Assembly: GCA_003345545.1 (NCBI GenBank)
Contig: PRDH01000003.1
Span: 1 to 64,000, forward strand
DNA length: 64,000 bases
Direction of reading: 5' to 3'
From: Candidatus Thorarchaeota archaeon
GTDB lineage: Archaea > Asgardarchaeota > Thorarchaeia > Thorarchaeales > Thorarchaeaceae
Shown here: piece by piece, positions 9,028 to 16,253 of the stretch
How positions within the stretch are numbered: the first letter of the stretch is position 1
Layout of the letters: each line of letters opens with the position of its first letter
The notes under the pieces: model-generated
Databases searched by the model: none
What the model saw: only the letters and a program-made list of their open reading frames with translations
What the model was told of the DNA's origin: nothing
Position numbers and translations under genes: made by a program

Positions 9028-10020
9028 TTGAATCAAAACCCTGTAGAGATACAAGACCTTTCAAAGACATTCATCAGCGTCAGAAGACGAGCAATAGTTA
9101 TTCCTGTCGAAAAGACGAGAGTAGAGGCACTAAGGTCCATCACAATGGACATTCCGAAAGGTCAAATCCACGGCCTTCTGGGGCCCAACGGAGCTGGGAA
9201 GACAACGCTCATAAAATGCCTTGCGACTCTCGTGCTGCCGAGTTCCGGAACTGCCAGAGTGAACGGGTATGATGTCCTCAAGGAGTCCACATATGCTAGA
9301 GCATCGATGGGTGTATGCCAAGGTAATGAACGCTCAATCTACTGGAAACTGAGTGCGAGAGAGAATTTGATTTTCTTTGCCAAGCTATATCGAATGTCAC
9401 ATGATGAGGCAAAGGAGAGAGCCGACGAACTTCTGGGAAGAATGGGGCTACTTGACAAGGCTGACGAGAAGACTGAGAACTTGTCACATGGCATGCGGAT
9501 GAAGATAGTATTCGCCAGAGCGCTGTTGCATGACCCTCCAATCTTGCTGCTCGACGAACCCACTCAGGGGCTTGATCCCACATTCGCCGCAGACCTTCGC
9601 AAGTTCATCAAGGAGCAACTCAGGGATAGAACCATTCTGCTGACGACACACTACATGCACGAAGCAGACATGCTATCCGACAAGATTGCACTCATAGATG
9701 AGGGCGAACTCAAGAGCTTTGGCACTCCGAAGGAACTCAAAGAAGAAGTCAGGGACTACGATAGTCTGCACATGAAGCTAGTGGGAACGCCCGATATCGA
9801 AACAATCAAAGGCATGGAGATGGTCATGTCGGCATCCTATAGCACCCGAAACGGACACTCAGAGCTCGTCGTGACAGCCCAAGACGGCTATGAACTTGCG
9901 TACCAACTTCTTACGCTCATGCATAAGACACCAGGAGTCAAGGTCGAGCACTTCGAGGTCAAAGAGCCAACACTAGATGACGTATTCATGAAACTGACCG
10001 GCAGGAGGATCGAGGACTGA
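9028..10020 (+). CDS. ABC-2 type exporter, ATP-binding subunit
   Basis: The protein of about 330 residues has Walker A GPNGAGKTT (52-60), a shortened signature LSHGM (152-156), Walker B ILLLDE (172-177), a D-loop GLDP and switch H208 (LLTTHYMHEAD). The C-terminal 90 residues match the accessory domain of DrrA/NatA-like ATPases. The frame is open from 8767, but the first 87 residues are Arg/His-rich and unlike the family. TTG at 9028 is chosen because GGAGG lies nine bases before it. It overlaps the next gene by one base and forms an operon with two permeases. Substrates of such exporters range from drugs to lipids or polysaccharides; none is indicated. Confidence 0.9.
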   Translation: MNQNPVEIQDLSKTFISVRRRAIVIPVEKTRVEALRSITMDIPKGQIHGLLGPNGAGKTTLIKCLATLVLPSSGTARVNGYDVLKESTYARASMGVCQGNERSIYWKLSARENLIFFAKLYRMSHDEAKERADELLGRMGLLDKADEKTENLSHGMRMKIVFARALLHDPPILLLDEPTQGLDPTFAADLRKFIKEQLRDRTILLTTHYMHEADMLSDKIALIDEGELKSFGTPKELKEEVRDYDSLHMKLVGTPDIETIKGMEMVMSASYSTRNGHSELVVTAQDGYELAYQLLTLMHKTPGVKVEHFEVKEPTLDDVFMKLTGRRIED

Positions 10021-10916
10021 TGCTGACCGAAGACGCTACTCCTGAGGCTGAAAGGATCAAGACACCGTATCTTGCAACGTTCAAGCCTAGATTAATGGAC
10101 TGGAGCGCGGCCAAGGTCTTCGCTCTGAAGAATCTCAGGATTGCGATACGCTACCCGACTAATTTCCTGATATGGGGAATCCTCCCCTTGTTGTGGTACG
10201 CCCCGTACATTCTCATGATGATAGCAATTGCGGGGCCAGGTACGAGCCAGTCGTTCACAGAGCTGTCGGGCTTCGATGACTTCATCACATTCTCAATCAT
10301 CGCTGTCTTCGTCTATCAGTATGTTGACAAGAGCATCTGGTCCGTTGGGAATAATTTCCGCTGGGAGCAATTCTCGGGCACTCTTGAGCCGCTCTTCGTG
10401 ACTCCTGTGCCACGAATTAGTATCCTAGTGGGAGCTGCGTTCTCGGACACCCTGCAGTGCACGTTCTCAGCAACGGTCCTACTGGTGATCTCCTCGGTGC
10501 TCTTCGGAGTGAGCTACGCAATCACTATGGTAGCTCCCATAGTGGTGATGCTGACCATGATGGTCTTTGCCCTTTACGGATTCAGCTTCATGATAGCTGG
10601 TCTTATCCTCGTATTCAAGGATCCAAGTGTGTTGACGGAGCTAATATCGAACATTACGTATGTCCTTTCACCGATAACATACCCACTACAGGCATTGCCA
10701 AGCGCAGCCAGATTTGCTGCGGTGCTTGTCCCATCCACGATTGCGATCATAACCATCCGCGAACTCGCAATCACAGGTCTCTTTCAACCGCTCTCATTCC
10801 TTCAAGCCTTTGCATCGATGCTTGGCCTAGTCATAGGATTCTGGGTGCTGGGTGTGCTGGCGTTCAGATGGGGCGAGAAATGGACAAAGGAGAAAGGGAG
10901 CATGGGAGGTTTCTGA
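10020..10916 (+). CDS. ABC-2 type exporter permease (first subunit)
   Basis: The 298-residue protein has six predicted membrane segments after a cytoplasmic N-terminus. It carries the ABC-2 family motif region RWEQFSGTLEPLFVTPVPR between the second and third segments, where the protein contacts the ATPase. Its ATG overlaps the stop of the ATPase gene (TGATG), indicating translational coupling. The next gene is a second related permease, so the exporter is probably a heterodimer. Confidence 0.88.
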   Translation: MLTEDATPEAERIKTPYLATFKPRLMDWSAAKVFALKNLRIAIRYPTNFLIWGILPLLWYAPYILMMIAIAGPGTSQSFTELSGFDDFITFSIIAVFVYQYVDKSIWSVGNNFRWEQFSGTLEPLFVTPVPRISILVGAAFSDTLQCTFSATVLLVISSVLFGVSYAITMVAPIVVMLTMMVFALYGFSFMIAGLILVFKDPSVLTELISNITYVLSPITYPLQALPSAARFAAVLVPSTIAIITIRELAITGLFQPLSFLQAFASMLGLVIGFWVLGVLAFRWGEKWTKEKGSMGGF

Positions 10917-10917
10917 G

Positions 10918-11793
10918 ATGGAGCACGAAGAAACCGAGTCGTTTCGGAGAATGTGGGCTCGTGCAGGCTTCAGAGCTGAAGCCAAAGCTGCCTGGGCCAT
11001 CGCGATTAACATATGGAAGATAGAACTGAGCTACCCGCTAAGCGTTCTCTGGTTCATTGTTATGCCCTTTCTATGGTTCATCCCGATGCTTATCACGGGG
11101 TCCGCTGTTGCAGGAGGAACTGAGTCTGCAGTACTCAACGACCTAGTAGGTACAAGGGACTGGGTGACTTACATCGCCATAGGGACGTCCATCATTGGTT
11201 TGACAATCAGCATCATGTGGGGGACTGGCTTCTCCCTTAGAAGAGAGCAGAATTCCGGCACTCTGGAAACGCTCATGAGCACGCCTATAGGTAGAAGCAC
11301 GCTTGTCTGGGGCTCGATGCTCCACAATCTGTCGCATGGAGGTCTTGGAGTCATCCTACAGCTTGGTGCGGCAATCATATTCTTCGGGGTCACCATCAAT
11401 GCTTGGGGCATATTTCCAGCCCTGGGTATCATTGCCCTTGCAGTCATCGGTCTACAGGGTGTGGCCTTTGCAGTCACTTGCATCGTCCTACTGGCAAAAC
11501 AAGGTTGGATGATTGTTGAGTTCATCTCGAGCGGACTTCTCCTTGTTGCACCAATGTCGTATCCACTATCTGTGCTGCCGCCCATACTGCAGTATGTTGG
11601 CATGGCGTCGCCCCTGACATGGAGCGTTGAGGGATTCCGGGGTTTCTTGATGAACGGCCTGGCATATCAGGGCGTGGTTCAAGCTGTGCTCACGCTAGTC
11701 ATTCTGGATATGATCTTCTTTGCCTTTGGTGCTCTGATGTTCAGGTACACAGAGCGCTATGTCAGAGCGAAGGGAGCACTAGAGCAGTTCTGA
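10918..11793 (+). CDS. ABC-2 type exporter permease (second subunit)
   Basis: The protein of about 291 residues is related to the preceding permease. It shares a first membrane segment near residue 40, the coupling motif LRREQNSGTLETLMSTPIGR, and a C-terminal SPLTWSVEGFRGFLM segment resembling ABC-2 proteins. The ATG at 10918 follows the upstream stop by one base and has GGAGG 7-11 bases before it, so the longer frame from 10852 is rejected. It closes the three-gene operon. Confidence 0.88.
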   Translation: MEHEETESFRRMWARAGFRAEAKAAWAIAINIWKIELSYPLSVLWFIVMPFLWFIPMLITGSAVAGGTESAVLNDLVGTRDWVTYIAIGTSIIGLTISIMWGTGFSLRREQNSGTLETLMSTPIGRSTLVWGSMLHNLSHGGLGVILQLGAAIIFFGVTINAWGIFPALGIIALAVIGLQGVAFAVTCIVLLAKQGWMIVEFISSGLLLVAPMSYPLSVLPPILQYVGMASPLTWSVEGFRGFLMNGLAYQGVVQAVLTLVILDMIFFAFGALMFRYTERYVRAKGALEQF

Positions 11794-11926
11794 GAAGAAG
11801 AAGATTGCGATCAGACAACCCGTATGACCACAGATCATCCAGGCAGTTTCTTCTGCACCAAGGTGATGACTTAATGGTTGAACAGACTCATAGTGTTATT
11901 AGGTAGGAATTTCGCGATAGGCACAC

Positions 11927-12841
11927 ATGCAGACCACTTCAGACGCCTACCTCATTGGCATCATACTAGCAGTGGTAGCTACAATCTTCTTCTCCGTCAC
12001 GAATGTCATCTACAAGAGAATGAGCGATGACATCAGTGTCATGGACATTATGGTCTCTCGAATGTGGGTGAGCCTGCCTGTTTCCTACTCCTTTGCTGTG
12101 ATTGCGGCTGGATCGTACCGAATCGTGATTCCATTGGAGGCGATGTTTCCTCTTGCCTTCTCAATGATTATTGGTATTGTGATTGGGGATGCAATGTATT
12201 TCCTCAGTCAAGAACGCATTGGCGTTACACGAGCTTTTCCAATATCAATGAGCTATCCCCTTATGGTGTATGCCTTGACAGCGTATTTCTTGGGAGAACC
12301 AGTGATTCCGCAGAGAGTCGTTGGAGCCTTTATTGTAGTTGCGGGAGTGGGTCTAGTCGCCAGAACAGCAAAGAAGGAAAACTCAGAGGAATCGCCACGA
12401 TGGGACAGACAGGATATGAGGATTGGTCTCGTCTTAGCATTTCTCACCCTTGTAGCATGGGCGCTAAGCGACTCAATCTTCCAATTTGGTCTCATTGGCG
12501 TGGGAGCTGCTGAAGCGAACTTCTTCAGGACCCTCTTTGCGTCTGTAGCGCTTGTTCCTTTCTTTATTCTCTCTTTGAGGAATAATAGAGCTCTTCCCCG
12601 CAAAAGGACTATTGCCTATGCCACTCTAACGGGACTCGTTGGGATGAGTTTCGCAATTCTTGCGGGGAGTTATGCCGTTAAGTTCTTGGGCGCAACTGTA
12701 GCGTCAATCATAATCGCATCCGGACCTGCCCTAACATTGCCGCTCTCGGTGGTCTTCCTGGGCGAGGCAGCAAATAGAAGCGTCTTGGTCGGAACACTGT
12801 TGACAATCATCGGCATCATTCTTGTTACAGTGGTAATCTGA
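11927..12841 (+). CDS. EamA/DMT-family transporter, paralogue of the gene at 7859
   Basis: The 304-residue protein has ten hydrophobic segments and the EamA two-fold repeat (GDAMYFLSQERIGVTRAF in half one, AGSYAVKFLGATVASII in half two). It resembles the minus-strand transporter on the other side of the ABC-2 operon, so a local duplication separated by the operon is likely. The substrate is unknown. It starts from an ATG and is transcribed in the same direction as the ABC-2 operon after a 133-base gap, so it may be independent. Confidence 0.85.
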   Translation: MQTTSDAYLIGIILAVVATIFFSVTNVIYKRMSDDISVMDIMVSRMWVSLPVSYSFAVIAAGSYRIVIPLEAMFPLAFSMIIGIVIGDAMYFLSQERIGVTRAFPISMSYPLMVYALTAYFLGEPVIPQRVVGAFIVVAGVGLVARTAKKENSEESPRWDRQDMRIGLVLAFLTLVAWALSDSIFQFGLIGVGAAEANFFRTLFASVALVPFFILSLRNNRALPRKRTIAYATLTGLVGMSFAILAGSYAVKFLGATVASIIIASGPALTLPLSVVFLGEAANRSVLVGTLLTIIGIILVTVVI

Positions 12842-12851
12842 AACACCTAAT

Positions 12852-12875
12852 ATAACGAAAAGGATAACGAAAAGG
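12852..12875. repeat. Tandem 12-base repeat
   Basis: ATAACGAAAAGG occurs twice back to back in the intergenic gap between the transporter stop at 12841 and the ATG at 12948. It overlaps an AT-rich stretch that could act as a promoter for the next gene. It may be a protein-binding site or chance. Confidence 0.5.
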
Positions 12876-12947
12876 CCACGCTATCTCCGATACGAATTCC
12901 GCCCGCAGGAAGTTCGAGCCAGCATTGAGAATGAGCACAAAACAAGG

Positions 12948-13880
12948 ATGGCCGATTTGGAAGCTAGAAGCTTTTTTGGCGTAGATGTCAATACTCTAGA
13001 ACAGAGTCGAGTGACATGTAATAGGAGTGTAGTCCTCATTCTTCAATACTCCGTTTCTCCTCTGGCAAACATTTCCTTTCTCCTCTTTATAGCTTTCATT
13101 GTTCTCACAGTGATTTGCTTCGCTCGGTTCGGTGGCCGAATTCCAGAAGAGGCAGTTCATATGAGAGTACCACTGGCGCCTGATAGGAAACCATTACTGG
13201 GTGCCGCTCATTCACGAGAAGCCTCTGGTTCATATTCGAGAGATGAGCAAGGGCCTGTGAAGGCAGTACGGGGAGGAGAATTCATAGGCAACCGGATGCG
13301 ATTCAAGGTCAAGGTGCTGAATGAGTCAGACTATACAATTACGGATGTGAGAGTGTTTCTCATCTCATACCCTGCTGAGTCTCTTAAGCTAGTCACTGAC
13401 CATGATGACGCCTCTCACTCAAAGATTGAACCGAGCGGTTTTCGAAGTCCTACGTTCGATTTTCTGCCGACCCATGACTGTGCTCAGGGAGAGATCAGGG
13501 CAGGAGTGTCATACATTGACAGGAAGGGTCAACCTCACACGTTGTCTGCCAAACCCTTTGCCATTCGGTCGGTCTGCGACCTACCCATACAGAATCAGAT
13601 AGACCCAAAGGAGTTCGCACTCAGGCTCAGGAAACTGGAGTGTGGCGAGATCGTCGTAAAGGTCACTGATTGGACACCCGAGGAGATGTATGAGAAAGCT
13701 CTGCGTATCGTTGAAGATGCAAACTTCTACGAAGTGGAAAGTAGTACTAAAACAGCAGATGGTGTCATTCATGCAAGAATCAGCGGACTTGCGAAGGGAA
13801 AGTACACAGGCAAGAGCGATGCAGTGGAGCTGTATGTCACAGGGCCTTTTGGTAAAGAGGGAGCAAGCTGCAAGATATAA
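12948..13880 (+). CDS. Unrecognised single-pass membrane protein with cytoplasmic beta-rich domain
   Basis: The 310-residue protein has one strongly hydrophobic segment (about 42-64, SFLLFIAFIVLTVICF) near the N-terminus and a soluble remainder. Residues about 115-205 look like a beta sandwich (FKVKVLNESDYTITDVRVFL and onward), as in immunoglobulin-like or arrestin-like modules. The last 90 residues contain an alpha/beta stretch around WTPEEMYEKALRIVEDANFY. The family is not recognised. The next gene, a tiny zinc ribbon, starts immediately after its stop, so the two are probably made together. Confidence 0.65.
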   Translation: MADLEARSFFGVDVNTLEQSRVTCNRSVVLILQYSVSPLANISFLLFIAFIVLTVICFARFGGRIPEEAVHMRVPLAPDRKPLLGAAHSREASGSYSRDEQGPVKAVRGGEFIGNRMRFKVKVLNESDYTITDVRVFLISYPAESLKLVTDHDDASHSKIEPSGFRSPTFDFLPTHDCAQGEIRAGVSYIDRKGQPHTLSAKPFAIRSVCDLPIQNQIDPKEFALRLRKLECGEIVVKVTDWTPEEMYEKALRIVEDANFYEVESSTKTADGVIHARISGLAKGKYTGKSDAVELYVTGPFGKEGASCKI

Positions 13881-14054
13881 GTGTCAGGCGAAGACCAGGC
13901 GATGATCTTGCCTGCAATAGATGACCTGCGAGAGCGCCTGAACGCCTGGCTATGCCCGATGTGTTCAAGCCCATTGACGCTGGAGAACGTTGAAGACCTC
14001 AAGGCGGGCAAGGCCGTGGTCTGTCCATTCTGCAGTGTTTCGATAGGACGTTAG
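13881..14054 (+). CDS. 57-residue zinc-ribbon protein
   Basis: The frame starts with GTG directly after the TAA of the membrane protein gene. An ATG seven codons later is an alternative. It encodes a short amphipathic helix (PAIDDLRERLNAWL) and then CPMCSSPLT and CPFCSVSIG, a four-Cys zinc-binding ribbon. Absence of a gap suggests translational coupling and a shared role with the upstream protein, perhaps as a separate zinc-ribbon subunit. It is too short for many gene finders. Confidence 0.65.
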   Translation: MSGEDQAMILPAIDDLRERLNAWLCPMCSSPLTLENVEDLKAGKAVVCPFCSVSIGR

Positions 14055-14205
14055 TCAGACTGCTGGCCTCATTTGCAGAGCGTCGTGCGTTATGACTTCC
14101 AGTACTCGTCGCTATGATACTCGCGACTGCGAGCAGTAGATCTCGCGATTCTCTCTGCACCTGACCCTCAGATGAAACGTCCAAGGATGACTATTACATC
14201 AAGGA

Positions 14206-14889
14206 CTATGCGAAGCCTCGACTCAGACCCGCGCCACCGGCGCCGAACTTGATCTGAGTGTATCTTGCATCCTTACCGGGTTCCTCTCCGGTCAACTCAC
14301 GCTTCAGCTTCTCATAGCAACTTTCGCAAGTTGATTCAAGTTGGAACTTAGATCTATTGAGTTTAAGTGAGTCCTTGCCGAGACCTTCGATGAAGTCCTG
14401 TGGTACAAGCAAGTCCATGTCAGGTGCTGCGTGTATTTTCTTCAGAAATGTATCGAAAATGCCACCACCCACCACCAACCAGAGATGGCTGGCAGTGTCA
14501 AACCAGAGATCAATGGCGTGACCCAACTTGAAGCCGTCTGTATCAACGACCTTACGCTTCGCTAGTTTCGAGAATTTTATGTCGGTCTTTGCCAAGACTT
14601 CTTTATCAATCGTTTTGCATAATGAGTCGCTATCGATCTTAAGGTACACCTTATCTGAGATGCTATCGATATCGGACACACTACAGACAGGGTCGATATC
14701 AGGACGTGCTCCAATCGCCTCAAGGAGCTCCTCAATCCTTCCGCCTCCTAGAATAATGTACTTCAAATCAAGCCTGCTGCCAGTGACACTGAAGATTCCA
14801 TCGGAAACTACGCCAATCTTCTCACCTTTTGAATCTATGACGTCCTTGTTCCTAATCTCGCTGTACTTCAAATTGCAACACTGAATCAT
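14206..14889 (-). CDS. Protein with two PRC-barrel domains
   Basis: The protein of about 227 residues holds two PRC-barrel-like units: residues about 7-75 (EIRNKDVIDSKGEKIGVVSD, then LKYIILGGG) and about 105-180 (KRKVVDTDGFKLGHAIDLWF, then LWLVVGGG). Each is followed by a short helical extension. A CESCYEKLKREL helix and a Gly-rich tail end the protein. PRC-barrel proteins in archaea include ribosome or RNA-linked proteins and cell-division factors of the CdpB type; which applies is not clear. The ATG at 14889 is preferred. A GTG three codons upstream is possible and would be nearly leaderless. Confidence 0.75.
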   Translation of the reverse strand: MIQCCNLKYSEIRNKDVIDSKGEKIGVVSDGIFSVTGSRLDLKYIILGGGRIEELLEAIGARPDIDPVCSVSDIDSISDKVYLKIDSDSLCKTIDKEVLAKTDIKFSKLAKRKVVDTDGFKLGHAIDLWFDTASHLWLVVGGGIFDTFLKKIHAAPDMDLLVPQDFIEGLGKDSLKLNRSKFQLESTCESCYEKLKRELTGEEPGKDARYTQIKFGAGGAGLSRGFA

Positions 14890-14920
14890 AGTAACCACAC
14901 ACTATAATTCACAATTGTTA

Positions 14921-14929
14921 ATATATAAG
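14921..14929 (-). promoter_or_regulatory. TATA box for the PRC-barrel gene
   Basis: On the minus strand CTTATATAT is centred about 27 bases before the GTG at 14898 and 36 before the ATG at 14889. This predicts a leaderless or very short-leader mRNA. The surrounding sequence is clearly AT-rich. Confidence 0.55.
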
Positions 14930-15027
14930 CTTTCGCCTTTTCTCAAGGAAGGCGAAACTTCTAGAAATGTCACGTCAGAAGGAATGTAGTAAGATCCAAT
15001 CTAGGGCTCATGAGAACATTCAAGAAA

Positions 15028-15330
15028 TCAGTAGACTTCTCGGGGACTCTCTCGCAATCTGTCCGGTAATTGACCGCCTTCACCAACGACTTCAAGGTCG
15101 TGGTCTCGGCCGACTCGGCCACCATCATTGCATAGGAACCCCGATTTGGTAATTCCTCGTGCCAGACGCTCAGCGGCACGGCGAGAAATCATGCTCTTCC
15201 CAGCAGGAACAGTCATTACGAGCTTCTTCTGATTCCCGTCAATTGACAGAAGAATGGCATTATCTGCAGAGTTGCGTGTGGTCTCAAAGAACTGAGAGGT
15301 TGACTCATTAAACTCAAGGTACACTGGCAT
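15028..15330 (-). CDS. Conserved-looking 100-residue protein of unknown function
   Basis: The 100-residue soluble protein starts MPVYLEFNESTSQFFE, has a strand-rich centre (AILLSIDGNQKKLVMTVP), and then an Arg-rich helix (SRRAAERLARGI) and a GRVGRDHDLEVV segment. GGAGG lies about 12 bases before the ATG, supporting a real gene. I do not recognise the family. A second minus-strand frame overlapping its 3' half (14970-15179) could suggest a frameshift, but the in-frame ending looks natural. Its neighbours are zinc-ribbon and PRC-barrel genes. Confidence 0.6.
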   Translation of the reverse strand: MPVYLEFNESTSQFFETTRNSADNAILLSIDGNQKKLVMTVPAGKSMISRRAAERLARGITKSGFLCNDGGRVGRDHDLEVVGEGGQLPDRLRESPREVY

Positions 15331-15422
15331 AAGGATTCTAATCCTCCAATGGCTATGATAGTTCTATTTCTCAGCTGAGTGCATATTAATGAATCTCGCG
15401 CGAGTTCTAAACCATTCCTTGC

Positions 15423-16106
15423 CTAGAGCAAGTGAGCTGTGCCACAATGTGGGCAGACAACAGCGTCATCAAGACTGCCCGGTAGTGGCAGGGGTGCACC
15501 GCAGTTCTGACACTTCAGTTCCTTCATCTGAGAGCGCTCCGCAGGTGTGGGTTTCAGTCTAAAGACCCTCTCTGCAACATCTTGAATGGTCTTTCCAACC
15601 CTCTGAGCTGCACGGGCAATTTCACTGCGCTCAGGATCCGTTACAGAGCCTAGGCCAACCGCTTGGAAAACACCACCAATAGCTCTTCCGATTTTGCCGA
15701 TAGCTGAGCCCGCTTTCCAGGCAATGACATCGGGTGTGTGCAATTCATAGACCTCAGAATCAGGGTGACTTGGAAGTTCATATCCGCTCTCCCAATCAAC
15801 TCGTTCAGAAGTTTCGGGTGCAAGAGCAGTACCACAACTTGGACAAGTGAGTCTCCAGTCAGGTTTCTTGAACCAGCCTCTTTTTATCTTCTTCTCGCCA
15901 ATATCGTACCAGCATCTTTTGTGAGCAATCTTCCCGCAACTCGGGCACGCAAAGAGGTGGTACATATCAGGACTCGCTTTGGCCTTGGTTCCAGTGTGAA
16001 CCTTTAGATAGGCCAAGTCATTGTCTGTCCAGTTTAGCAGATAGCGACCACAGATGAAGCATACCTTTCCATCGAGTTTGTTCATTTTTTCAGGAGTGAT
16101 TCGCAT
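15423..16106 (-). CDS. Multi-zinc-ribbon protein
   Basis: The protein of about 227 residues has several Cys pairs. They are CFICG near the N-terminus, CPSCGKIAHKRCW (an RCC1/RING-like spacing), a further CPSCG, and a C-terminal CQNCG...CPHCG ribbon. The middle contains a Gly/Ala-rich helix (AWKAGSAIGKIGRAIGG) that might contact membrane or protein. The Cys layout suggests two or three zinc sites and an adaptor or nucleic-acid role. The family is not recognised. The ATG at 16106 is chosen; the longer frame to 16235 adds a stretch unlike the rest and approaches the divergent dikinase gene. Confidence 0.65.
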   Translation of the reverse strand: MRITPEKMNKLDGKVCFICGRYLLNWTDNDLAYLKVHTGTKAKASPDMYHLFACPSCGKIAHKRCWYDIGEKKIKRGWFKKPDWRLTCPSCGTALAPETSERVDWESGYELPSHPDSEVYELHTPDVIAWKAGSAIGKIGRAIGGVFQAVGLGSVTDPERSEIARAAQRVGKTIQDVAERVFRLKPTPAERSQMKELKCQNCGAPLPLPGSLDDAVVCPHCGTAHLL

Positions 16107-16253
16107 AGTAGATTGCCTCACTCTACCGAAGGTAAACGAGGGTATATGAACCTTACAACTAGTGGCAAATCCAGATTCGAAACTGACGAATTGTGAAATC
16201 ATGGACGCCGAAACTCTATTAGCAGGCTTTGTCACGTCGTTGAAATCAGCTTC

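Noticed and set aside
12852..12875. Tandem 12-base repeat as a CRISPR or integration site
   Set aside because: Only two copies, no spacer, and no cas or integrase gene nearby.
13999..14184. Minus-strand frame overlapping the small zinc-ribbon gene
   Set aside because: It lies antisense to a clear four-Cys ribbon and has no motif of its own.
14970..15179. Second minus-strand frame as a frameshifted tail of the 100-residue gene
   Set aside because: The in-frame ending of the 100-residue protein looks natural, and no motif bridges the two frames.
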